Shown here: piece after piece, positions 1 to 5,197 of the stretch
How positions within the stretch are numbered: the first letter of the stretch is position 1
Layout of the letters: each line of letters begins with the position of its first letter
Assembly: GCA_946535695.1 (NCBI GenBank)
Contig: CAMNDS010000035.1
Span: 1-8,218, forward strand
Direction: 5' to 3'
DNA from: an uncultured Clostridia bacterium
GTDB taxonomy: Bacteria > Bacillota > Clostridia > Oscillospirales > Acutalibacteraceae
DNA length: 8,218 nucleotides
Made by a program: the position numbers and the translations under genes
Notes under the pieces: model-generated
Databases searched by the model: none
Told to the model about the DNA's origin: nothing
The model's input: the letters and a program-made list of their open reading frames with translations, nothing else

Positions 1-37
1 TTAGTAAAATTGTTGAAAATATTAATAATATTGTCAT
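1..37 (-). CDS. 5' end of an unidentified gene (partial)
   Basis: On the minus strand an ATG at 37-35 is preceded by AAGGAG (44-49) at 7 bases spacing. It opens a frame that runs off the left edge without a stop. Only 12 residues are visible, MTILLIFSTILL, which is strongly hydrophobic and fits the start of a membrane protein or signal peptide. Nothing can be said about function. The same-strand NUDIX gene ends 167 bases upstream with a terminator-like hairpin between, so this gene may be transcribed separately or by read-through. A chance ATG is possible, but the ribosome binding site and hydrophobic start make a real gene more likely. Confidence 0.55.
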   Translation of the reverse strand, partial: MTILLIFSTILL

Positions 38-62
38 TTTTGACTCCTTAATTTTGAATTTT

Positions 63-89
63 AAAAAATCAACAGCTAACAGTTGTTGA
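63..89 (-). terminator. Weak intrinsic terminator or leader hairpin after the NUDIX gene
   Basis: Read on the minus strand, TCAACA and TGTTGA form a 6-bp perfect stem with a 9-base loop (69-89), followed directly by TTTTTT (complement of A63-A68). The stem has only two G-C pairs, so it is weak, although terminators in very AT-rich genomes are often weak. It lies 13 bases upstream of the ribosome binding site of the gene at the left edge, so it could also act as an attenuator for that gene. Confidence 0.4.
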
Positions 90-204
90 CTTAAACTTCT
101 GTCTATTGTGAATCTAAAAAATTTAGGAATATCGTAAGAAAATTGGCAAAATACAGCATCTAGAAGTAATACGATAAAAACATTATGAACTTAAAAAAAT
201 TATT

Positions 205-705
205 TTAGAATAATGTTTGATGTTTTAATTTGAAATTTGGACGAGATTCATAATCCAAATAAGTTGGTCTTTTATTATGATCACTATAATTCAAATATGC
301 TTTAAATCTTTCGAGCAGCGCAAGATTACTTATAAATTTTGTAATTTTATTTTTGTCAACATATCTTGATTCTAAATTTTCATCTGACGTACGAATCTGA
401 CCACCTACATCTCGGCATATAAAATCCAATATAATTTTAGTCGGAATTTCTTTTATACCATTGTAACCATCGTGTTTTCTAGTATTTGAAGATATGCAAA
501 AAACCTCCCCCACACTTATTTTGATTCCTGTCTCTTCGAAAACTTCTCTTTTAAGTGCGTTTATTAAATTTTCTCCTTCTTCGACTTGGCCACCCGGAAA
601 AACCCAACCATAATTATTCGAATTAATCATTAATATTTGATTTTCGTTATTAATTACTATTCCTGAAACAGCAATTATATGCAATGGAATTTTAAAATTT
701 GCCAT
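205..705 (-). CDS. NUDIX hydrolase
   Basis: This 166-residue protein belongs to the NUDIX family, Mg2+-dependent enzymes that hydrolyse nucleoside diphosphates linked to another group (for example ADP-ribose, dinucleoside polyphosphates, oxidised dNTPs or RNA caps). Residues 39-61 match the NUDIX box GX5EX7REUXEEXGU exactly: G39, E45, then REVFEETGI (53-61) with the metal-binding Glu residues at 57 and 58. The preceding WVFPGG is also typical. The basic and aromatic C-terminus (RPTYLDYESRPNFKL, 146-160) lies outside the core fold and may set the substrate, which cannot be named from sequence. The ATG start has only a poor ribosome binding site (GGAT, 7 bases away). The gene begins 33 bases after the tmRNA 3' end on the same strand with no terminator between, so it probably shares the tmRNA promoter. 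Confidence 0.9.
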   Translation of the reverse strand: MANFKIPLHIIAVSGIVINNENQILMINSNNYGWVFPGGQVEEGENLINALKREVFEETGIKISVGEVFCISSNTRKHDGYNGIKEIPTKIILDFICRDVGGQIRTSDENLESRYVDKNKITKFISNLALLERFKAYLNYSDHNKRPTYLDYESRPNFKLKHQTLF

Positions 706-738
706 AATAATTATCCATAATAATTTAATTTTAATAAA

Positions 739-1170
739 TGGTGGAGGCGAGGGGAATTGAACCCCTGTCCGAAATAAATATTAGCAAGACTTCTACGAGT
801 GTAGCTTTTGATTTAATTTCGCCTGAAAAAAGCTTAAAAGCATACTTTATTTCAAACTAGTTTCTTTATTCTTGCTAAATTCCGAAACTTAAACTTAGCC
901 AGTTGGCTTCTATATTAAACACCTAATTTAAACTCGAAGCTTAATTTAAACAGGTGCGTCTGAATATTTGTCAGACTTTTTTAGGCAGCTTTCCTCATTT
1001 CTTTAACAAAGTTAAGAGTGATTACTTTGCCACCTGATTTTTTGGAACGATTTGGATCGTCCCCATAACTAATTTCTGCATTTAGATTTAATTCGCTTTT
1101 GTTTTAAGTGCAAAGCAGCACTACTCGCTTACCTACCACTATCTTACCCCGTCGAAACCTTTACGCCCCC
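739..1170 (-). ncRNA. ssrA: Transfer-messenger RNA (tmRNA), one-piece
   Basis: tmRNA rescues ribosomes stalled on broken mRNA: with SmpB it enters the A site as an alanyl-tRNA mimic, then supplies a short frame that adds a degradation tag. The RNA starts at 1170 with GGGGGCG and the near-universal AAAGGTTTCGACGGGG. It ends at 739 with an encoded CCA preceded by CGCCTCC, which pairs with the 5' end (7 bp, one G-U). The T arm is GGGG-TTCAATT-CCCC, preceded by CGGACA. After the tag stop codon comes a GTCTGA/TCAGAC stem (pseudoknot region), then AT-rich paired segments such as CACCT/AGGTG. At 432 nt it is longer than many tmRNAs, mostly because of the long tag frame. Both halves are present in normal order, so it is not a split, permuted tmRNA. 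SmpB is not in the window. Confidence 0.97.
981..1079 (-). other. tmRNA tag-peptide reading frame, 32 codons plus TAA
   Basis: The resume codon is taken as GCA, at position 92 of the RNA (about position 90 in E. coli). From it one open frame runs 32 codons to TAA at 981-983: it begins AEISYGDD, has a basic middle (PNRSKKSGGK) and ends VKEMRKAA. The Ala start and the -AA end agree with ordinary tags, but those are usually about 8-15 residues and end in a hydrophobic residue plus AA; here Arg-Lys precedes the Ala pair. The frame one base upstream (ATG CAG...) would give 19 codons ending VAK, which fits a tag less well. The third frame stops within four codons. Confidence 0.75.
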
Positions 1171-1202
1171 ATGAAAATTTACTCTTTAAAAGCTATCGTT
1201 CC

Positions 1203-1231
1203 CTTGTACCATAAAATTATTCAAAAGTCAA
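1203..1231 (-). promoter_or_regulatory. Predicted sigma-70-type promoter of ssrA
   Basis: On the minus strand TTGACT (1231-1226) and TACAAG (1208-1203) are separated by 17 bases. The -35 box matches the consensus at 5 of 6 and the -10 box at 4 of 6. Transcription would begin near 1196, leaving a 5' leader of about 26 bases to be removed by RNase P before the mature 5' end at 1170. Confidence 0.65.
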
Positions 1232-1423
1232 CGTGATATAGCAGGCATTTTCAAAAATGAGATATAAATGATATCTGTGGCATTGTCGGAAAAAAATTTG
1301 ATGATGCACTAAAATAGTTTAAAAGCACAAAATTTTCACGTAAATATAGTAACATAAAAGAATTAAAACATTTCCTCCGACTACGACGGAGAAAATATCT
1401 ATCTTTTTTAGCAATGCCATAAA
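1232..1423. other. Gene-free stretch with several inverted repeats
   Basis: No supportable ORF lies between the ssrA promoter and the ORF at 1424. It holds a perfect AGATAT/ATATCT hairpin (1260-1276), a CTCCG/CGGAG hairpin with flanking A-T pairs (1371-1395), and an 8-bp pair TGGCATTG (1278-1285) / CAATGCCA (1412-1419) that would close a large loop ending at the ORF start. No hairpin is followed by a convincing T-run. TATAGT at 1345-1350 resembles a -10 box, but I see no matching -35 box. Confidence 0.4.
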
Positions 1424-1792
1424 ATGGTGGATGAAATGCCAGAAGATATCCAACATTTGGGCAAAAATGTGGTAGAATATTTGAGTAAAGTTAAAGTACC
1501 AGAAATTATCAAAACTGTGTGTGGTATTACTTTACGTCATATCTCAACAGGCAGTGGCGTAATTACTAAATGCAATTATTTCAAATATAGTGGTTTTTGG
1601 TGTTTTGGCATAGAAGTAACATGTCATAAAGATAATGCGGATCAAAAATTCTACGTTTATCTTGCGCCAGGAATGAAAACAGCTGAGGGAAATTACGATG
1701 TTATGTCTAGCGCGTCTTTATGTTTTCAGAATGGTTTGGTTGAACGATGGCCTTACGATGGTTTTGATGGGGGGGCATTTTTTCCCCATTAA
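1424..1792 (+). CDS. Hypothetical protein, 122 residues
   Basis: I do not recognise a family. The product is mixed in composition, with Cys, Trp, Gly and aromatic residues spread through it. A helical-looking start (MVDEMPEDIQHLGKNVVEYL) precedes a beta-rich part with four Cys (33, 50, 60, 67), and the end is Trp/Gly/Phe-rich (ERWPYDG..GGAFFPH). There is no signal peptide or membrane segment, so it is probably cytoplasmic. Base composition (84 G+C of 240 in 1501-1740) resembles the dxr core rather than random AT-rich DNA, which supports a real gene. Against it: no ribosome binding site precedes the ATG, and an in-frame TAG sits at 1409, so the frame cannot extend upstream. ATG 1436 is an alternative start. 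It could be a leaderless gene or the 3' part of a decayed one. Confidence 0.55.
   Translation: MVDEMPEDIQHLGKNVVEYLSKVKVPEIIKTVCGITLRHISTGSGVITKCNYFKYSGFWCFGIEVTCHKDNADQKFYVYLAPGMKTAEGNYDVMSSASLCFQNGLVERWPYDGFDGGAFFPH
1767..1789. other. G7-T6-C4 hairpin at the 3' end of the hypothetical gene
   Basis: ATGGGG (1767-1772) pairs with CCCCAT (1784-1789) across an 11-base loop and ends next to the TAA stop. It contains a run of seven G, then six T, then four C. It is followed by TAAAAAAA on the plus strand, so it lacks the U-tract of an intrinsic terminator in either direction. It could protect the 3' end of the mRNA or simply reflect the Gly-Gly-Ala-Phe-Phe-Pro codons. Confidence 0.35.
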
Positions 1793-1992
1793 AAAAACGA
1801 GAAAAAAAGAGTGATATTTAAGACTGGAGAAATTAAATTTAGCAGAATAAATCTGAAGAAGCATTTAGAATTATGTTTTATAACAAAAATATAATATCTT
1901 AAGTTAGTTATTGCTTAATTTTAAATATGTTGCCAGAGAATGTATTTTTTCCGGCACGTGTGCTATGTTTTATACCGTGAGGTAAATTAATT
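1793..1992 (+). promoter_or_regulatory. Intergenic leader of dxr; only weak promoter matches
   Basis: There is no ORF here. A perfect TATAAT lies at 1890-1895, but no good -35 box is placed upstream of it. TTAGTT (1904-1909) and TATGTT (1926-1931) with a 16-base spacer are another weak pair. Nearer the gene is a partly palindromic GGCACGTGTGC (1953-1963). GAGGT at 1979-1983 is the ribosome binding site of dxr, 9 bases before its ATG. Confidence 0.3.
1971..1979 (+). repeat. Left copy of the 9-bp inverted repeat bracketing dxr
   Basis: TATACCGTG lies 13 bases before the dxr start codon. Its exact reverse complement, CACGGTATA, lies at 3134-3142 just after the dxr stop. Its last base overlaps the dxr ribosome binding site. 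Confidence 0.5.
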
Positions 1993-3132
1993 ATGAAAAA
2001 AATCGTAGTCTTAGGCAGCACCGGTTCGGTGGGAACTCAATGCTTAGAAGTTATTGAAAATTTAAAAAATTTTAAAGTTATTGCTTTATCTGCCGGGAAT
2101 AATATAGAATTATTAGAAACTCAAATATTAAAATTTAATCCTGATTATGTATGTGTGAAAAATAAGCAGGACGCTGAGAAATTATCGAAAAAATTTAAAA
2201 AAATAATTTTTTTCAGCGGCACACAGGGTTTGTGCGAGATCGCAAGAATAGAAGAATCCGATTTAATTTTTAATTCTGTTGCGGGATTCGAAGGCATACA
2301 TGCAAGCTTTTCGGCACTAAAATCGGGTAAAAATCTTGCGCTTGCGAACAAAGAGTCTATCGTTGCAGGTGGCGATTTTTTAATAAATATCGCGAAAGAA
2401 AATAATTGCAAAATTTTACCGGTCGACAGCGAACACAGCGCAATTTGGCAGTGTTTGAGCGGCAAAGAAAAGTCTGTGAAAAACCTTATTTTAACGGCTT
2501 CTGGCGGACCTTTTTTTGGCAAAAACAAAAAAGAACTCGAAAATGTTTCTATAAAAGACGTCCTAAAACATCCGACTTGGAATATGGGCGCTAAAATATC
2601 AGTTGATTCGGCAACGATGATGAATAAAGGGCTCGAAATTATTGAAGCTGCATATTTATTTAATATTAATAAAAATTCAATAAATGTTTTAATTCATCCC
2701 CAAAGTGTTGTGCATTCAATGGTTGAATTTATTGACGGAAATATTTTGGCTCAAATGAGCACGCCGAGTATGAAGTTCCCGATACAGCACGCTCTAACTT
2801 ACCCCGAAAGATTAAATTATTCCTGGGGGAGTTTAAATCTCGCAAGTATAAAAAATCTTTCATTTTATGAGCCGGATTTTTATACACAAGAAATTTTAAA
2901 TTTATGCCGAGATACAATCGGCGACGCCTCGCTTTCGTGCGCTCTAAACGCGATAAACGAAGTCGCCGTCAATGCTCTTTTGCAAGGGAAAATTAAATTT
3001 TTAGATATAATAAACATAGTAAAAAGAAGCATGGGCAAAATAAATTCAATAAAAATAAAATCAATAGAAGATATTATTTATTGCGATAAAATTGCACGCG
3101 AATTTGCAAATAATTTTATTTTAAAAAAGTAG
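1993..3132 (+). CDS. dxr: 1-deoxy-D-xylulose 5-phosphate reductoisomerase
   Basis: Dxr (IspC) rearranges and reduces 1-deoxy-D-xylulose 5-phosphate to 2-C-methyl-D-erythritol 4-phosphate with NADPH and a divalent metal. It is the first committed step of the MEP route to isopentenyl diphosphate, in the cytoplasm. The N-terminal NADPH fold shows GSTGSVG (8-14), and NKESIVAGG is at 119-127. Metal ligands are D145 and E147 in VDSEHSAI and E215 in MMNKGLE, matching E. coli D150, E152 and E231. Substrate-side signatures follow: TASGGPF (168-174), HPTWNMGAKISVDSAT (193-208), IHPQSVVHSMVEF (234-246) and NAINEVAV (319-326). The length of 379 residues is normal and all key residues are present, so the gene looks functional. 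The ATG has GAGGT 9 bases upstream. The usual partner cdsA is nearby but in opposite orientation, and no rseP follows. Confidence 0.98.
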   Translation: MKKIVVLGSTGSVGTQCLEVIENLKNFKVIALSAGNNIELLETQILKFNPDYVCVKNKQDAEKLSKKFKKIIFFSGTQGLCEIARIEESDLIFNSVAGFEGIHASFSALKSGKNLALANKESIVAGGDFLINIAKENNCKILPVDSEHSAIWQCLSGKEKSVKNLILTASGGPFFGKNKKELENVSIKDVLKHPTWNMGAKISVDSATMMNKGLEIIEAAYLFNINKNSINVLIHPQSVVHSMVEFIDGNILAQMSTPSMKFPIQHALTYPERLNYSWGSLNLASIKNLSFYEPDFYTQEILNLCRDTIGDASLSCALNAINEVAVNALLQGKIKFLDIINIVKRSMGKINSIKIKSIEDIIYCDKIAREFANNFILKK

Positions 3133-3133
3133 C

Positions 3134-3142
3134 CACGGTATA
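3134..3142 (-). repeat. Right copy of the 9-bp inverted repeat bracketing dxr
   Basis: CACGGTATA, the reverse complement of TATACCGTG at 1971-1979, begins two bases (3131-3133 region) past the dxr stop codon, in the 41-base gap between dxr and the convergent gene. No intrinsic terminator is visible in this gap for either gene. Confidence 0.5.
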
Positions 3143-3173
3143 GTTGAAAGATTTTATTTTACAGCATGAAGAA

Positions 3174-3878
3174 TTACTTTGTTGTATTAAGAATTATTTT
3201 ACCAAAGCCTATAATCTTGAATTTATCATCCAACGCAAATTGAATGTTATATCTTATATCCTTAAAAGCGAACCTATAAGAACCATTAAATTCAATTTTT
3301 AATCCATTTTCAACATTTGGAGTATTCATAAAACTTATAATTGAATTTACTGCTTCCTCACAACTTTTATTAATATTTTCACCAACTTTATATTTTTTAT
3401 TAATAATTTTTTTATAAAAATCAATTATTTTATTCTTATTTGAATTAAATGCACTAGGATCCGCAGCTTTGAATTTTTCCAATACAGCATTTAAATTTTC
3501 ATCTTTTTCCTCATTTTTTTCTTCATTATTTTGCTCGTTTGGATTTTCATTGTCTTGTTCTCCGAGGTCAGGCTGTTTGTTTTTGTTTACATGATTCTTT
3601 ATTAATCTTCCAAGAGAATAACGACCAAATTTAGAATTTGTAAGTCCACCCACCATGCTGTGACCGAATTCCACAATACCTAATGTTCCTAACACACTAA
3701 ACACAACTTTTGCTGCAAGCGGCATACCTTTTTTAACTTGAGGAGCTGCCTCCCTTACTGCCCCAAGGGTTTGCCTAGGTTTATCATCTTTAACACCCAA
3801 ATTCATAGCTTGAGCATTCGCACCGAAAGCTAACGCTCCTAATAATGTAACCGCAATTTTGCTTTTAGATCCACTCAT
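3174..3878 (-). CDS. Exported or membrane-anchored protein of unknown function, 234 residues
   Basis: No family is recognised. The N-terminus is a textbook signal peptide: basic start (MSGSKSK), hydrophobic core (IAVTLLGALAFGA) and a likely signal peptidase I site after NAQA (residue 24), with no lipobox Cys. A second hydrophobic stretch (about 54-69, AAKVVFSVLGTLGIV) may be a membrane anchor; the basic segment after it (82-101) suggests that side stays cytoplasmic if it does span. Residues 99-129 are a Gln/Asn/Glu/Lys low-complexity linker. The C-terminal domain (130-234) looks helical to about 187, then has beta strands (192-232). The start is fixed by GAGGAGGAG, six bases before the ATG. 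A consensus promoter, A-tract and 5' stem-loop precede it, so strong expression is expected. It sits between cdsA and dxr, which are often adjacent in bacteria, suggesting insertion. The gene is probably real; its role is unknown. Confidence 0.85.
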   Translation of the reverse strand: MSGSKSKIAVTLLGALAFGANAQAMNLGVKDDKPRQTLGAVREAAPQVKKGMPLAAKVVFSVLGTLGIVEFGHSMVGGLTNSKFGRYSLGRLIKNHVNKNKQPDLGEQDNENPNEQNNEEKNEEKDENLNAVLEKFKAADPSAFNSNKNKIIDFYKKIINKKYKVGENINKSCEEAVNSIISFMNTPNVENGLKIEFNGSYRFAFKDIRYNIQFALDDKFKIIGFGKIILNTTK

Positions 3879-3884
3879 AAAAAA

Positions 3885-3893
3885 CTCCTCCTC
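3885..3893 (-). promoter_or_regulatory. Strong ribosome binding site of the 234-residue protein
   Basis: On the minus strand GAGGAGGAG lies six bases before the ATG. It is the strongest Shine-Dalgarno match in the window and offers overlapping registers (GAGGAG, GGAGGA, AGGAG) to the 16S rRNA tail. Confidence 0.85.
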
Positions 3894-3912
3894 TAAAAAT
3901 ATTAAATTTTAC

Positions 3913-3930
3913 GAAGCTATTTAAAGCTTC
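3913..3930 (-). promoter_or_regulatory. Stem-loop at the predicted mRNA 5' end
   Basis: GAAGCT and AGCTTC form a perfect 6-bp stem with a 6-base AT loop. The start site predicted from the promoter at 3938-3965 is near 3931, so the stem would lie at the extreme 5' end of the transcript, about 20 bases upstream of the ribosome binding site. Such 5' stems are known to protect some mRNAs from decay (for example ompA and ermC leaders). No T-run follows, so it is not a terminator. Confidence 0.5.
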
Positions 3931-3937
3931 TATTGTA

Positions 3938-3965
3938 ATCATATCACACATTTTATTTTTGTCAA
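3938..3965 (-). promoter_or_regulatory. Consensus promoter of the 234-residue protein gene
   Basis: On the minus strand a perfect TTGACA (3965-3960) is followed after 16 bases by TATGAT (3943-3938, 5 of 6). The bases just before the -10 box read GTGTGA, giving a partial TG extension. Seven A residues lie almost directly upstream of the -35 box (complement of T3967-T3973), as in an UP element. This is the best promoter in the window. Confidence 0.8.
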
Positions 3966-3966
3966 G

Positions 3967-3994
3967 TTTTTTTCGCGAATTATTGTGAAAAAAA
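3967..3994. other. AT-rich inverted repeat next to the promoter
   Basis: TTTTTTTCGC (3967-3976) and GTGAAAAAAA (3985-3994) form a 10-bp stem with one G-T pair and an 8-base loop. The T-run is on the 5' arm and the A-run on the 3' arm on both strands, so it does not have terminator form. It abuts the -35 box at 3960-3965 and lies 32 bases after the cdsA stop codon. It may be UP-element DNA or an operator. Confidence 0.3.
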
Positions 3995-4032
3995 TAAAAA
4001 TTATTAAGCATCACCAGTAAGAAATTTATTTT

Positions 4033-4893
4033 CTACCTAACAATATCAAAAATATGTAAAAATATAAATACAAACGGTGACACGAATATTACGCTATCAA
4101 ACCTGTCTAGCACTCCCCCATGCCCCGGAATTATCTCACCAAAATCTTTAACACATAAAAGCCTTTTTATAAGGGAAAAGCACAAATCTCCCAAAATAGC
4201 AATCGGACCTCCTAAAATTGCTACACCGGCAATAGTAAAATAATTTATATTATAAATTTTAAACACATATTGCCAAAAAAAGCAAAATAAGAATGCATAA
4301 ACAAAGCTAGAAATCATACCTCCAACGGCACCTTCAACAGTTTTCTTAGGACTTATATATGGACAAAGTTTATTTTTTCCAAATTTTTTACCAAAAAAAT
4401 ATGCACCGATATCACATAACCATGCTATACCAAGTGATAAAAGCGATAAAAATATCCCAAAACTTTCTCCAATATCAAAACGCTTCCCAAAATTTCTTAA
4501 TTCCACTATAGTACCTAGCGCTACTGAAATTACTATATTTAAAAAAAATATAAAACAGACGTTCCAAACTGATTTTTGCTCTTCAGGGATTCTCTTTTTA
4601 TTTTTTACGAATCTTCCCATTGATATAATAAAGCAAGCGATCGTATAAATATAAATCGCCAAATGCCATCTTACTCCTGGTCCGATAATTGGCCTTACTG
4701 CCGAAAATATATAAGAAATTATTGCCAATGAATTTAATTTTTGTTCCTTTTTTAGAGCAATTATTTCATAGACAGAAAAAAAAGATACTAAAGCAACCGA
4801 CAAGTTAAGGCTGAATGGCCAAACCGTGCTCAAAAACATGACAGCTATCAAAATCAATGAACATACTATTCCTGAGGTTATTCTTTTTGTCAA
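4033..4893 (-). CDS. cdsA: Phosphatidate cytidylyltransferase (CDP-diglyceride synthase)
   Basis: CdsA makes CDP-diacylglycerol from phosphatidic acid and CTP at the cytoplasmic membrane, the branch point for phospholipid synthesis. Residues 240-266 match the family signature: S240, K243-R244, K249-D250, P257, H259-G260-G261, D263-R264 and D266 (core KDFGEIIPGHGGVLDRFDS). Another conserved block, SPKKTVEGAVGG, is at 181-192, after DIGAYFFGKKFGKN (161-174). Several hydrophobic segments (about 8-24, 30-46, 54-70, 77-92, 109-130, 144-168, 190-212, 219-242, 267-283) make a polytopic membrane protein. The length of 286 residues is normal. The start is TTG at 4893, set by GGAGG six bases upstream; no in-frame ATG fits better. 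The gene has its own promoter, and the usual neighbours uppS and dxr are not in line with it. Confidence 0.97.
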   Translation of the reverse strand: MTKRITSGIVCSLILIAVMFLSTVWPFSLNLSVALVSFFSVYEIIALKKEQKLNSLAIISYIFSAVRPIIGPGVRWHLAIYIYTIACFIISMGRFVKNKKRIPEEQKSVWNVCFIFFLNIVISVALGTIVELRNFGKRFDIGESFGIFLSLLSLGIAWLCDIGAYFFGKKFGKNKLCPYISPKKTVEGAVGGMISSFVYAFLFCFFWQYVFKIYNINYFTIAGVAILGGPIAILGDLCFSLIKRLLCVKDFGEIIPGHGGVLDRFDSVIFVSPFVFIFLHIFDIVR

Positions 4894-4946
4894 TAAAAGC
4901 CTCCACAGATCTTTTGGGAATATTATATTTTAAAAACAACCAAAAT

Positions 4947-4974
4947 AATATATTGCTGTCGACACTTATGGCAA
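4947..4974 (-). promoter_or_regulatory. Predicted promoter of cdsA
   Basis: On the minus strand TTGCCA (4974-4969) is followed after 16 bases by TATATT (4952-4947, 5 of 6); TATTAT (4950-4945) at 18 bases is an alternative register. A start near 4939 would give a leader of about 45 bases ending in the GGAGG site at 4900-4904. A separate promoter agrees with cdsA no longer being part of an uppS operon. Confidence 0.55.
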
Positions 4975-5197
4975 AATTTTTTACTTCATAGAATCTGTCT
5001 AAAATATTTTAATTAAAATAGAAATTAAGGAAAGAAGTATAAATTCTCTCAGGCATATCCGGAGAAAAGTCATTATGACCCATCCTGCGGATTTTAGAAA
5101 AAATCTAATATACACTAAAAGTTTTGATTTTTATGTCGATTTTTTGTTAATATATACACATTATATCTTTATACATGAAATCGAGGTGAATTCTAAG
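4975..5197. other. Divergent intergenic region between cdsA and the large ORF
   Basis: Together with the cdsA promoter and leader this makes a 304-base stretch without an assigned gene if the GTG start is used. Plus-strand promoter matches are weak: TTCATA (4985-4990) with TTTAAT (5008-5013) at 17 bases, and TTGTTA (5144-5149) with TTTATA (5168-5173) at 18 bases. GGAG at 5061-5064 precedes an in-frame ATG at 5075. GAGGTGA at 5183-5189 precedes the GTG at 5198. No tRNA, strong terminator or remnant of uppS is evident. Confidence 0.4.

Noticed and set aside
739..774. Separate tRNA gene suggested by a T arm and CCA end
   Set aside because: The matching 5' half is the tmRNA 5' end at 1170; there is no anticodon arm, so it is the tRNA-like domain of tmRNA.
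1260..1276. AGATAT/ATATCT hairpin as a terminator
   Set aside because: The stem has only A-T pairs apart from one or two G-C pairs, and no T-run follows on either strand.
2145..2528. 127-codon minus-strand frame inside dxr
   Set aside because: It lies wholly within dxr, whose protein is conserved along its full length, and it has no ribosome binding site of its own.
2406..2594. 62-codon plus-strand frame inside dxr
   Set aside because: It overlaps the most conserved part of dxr in another frame; its composition is an artefact of that overlap.
2729..2917. 62-codon minus-strand frame inside dxr
   Set aside because: It is antisense to conserved dxr codons and shows no start signals.
3133..3173. 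Bidirectional terminator expected between convergent dxr and the 234-residue gene
   Set aside because: I could find no stem followed by a T-run in these 41 bases.
4803..5003. Stop-free minus-strand frame of about 66 codons running into the 5' part of cdsA, possible uppS remnant
   Set aside because: It has no ATG before the overlap with cdsA and no recognisable UppS motifs, and open frames of this length are common in low-complexity AT-rich DNA.
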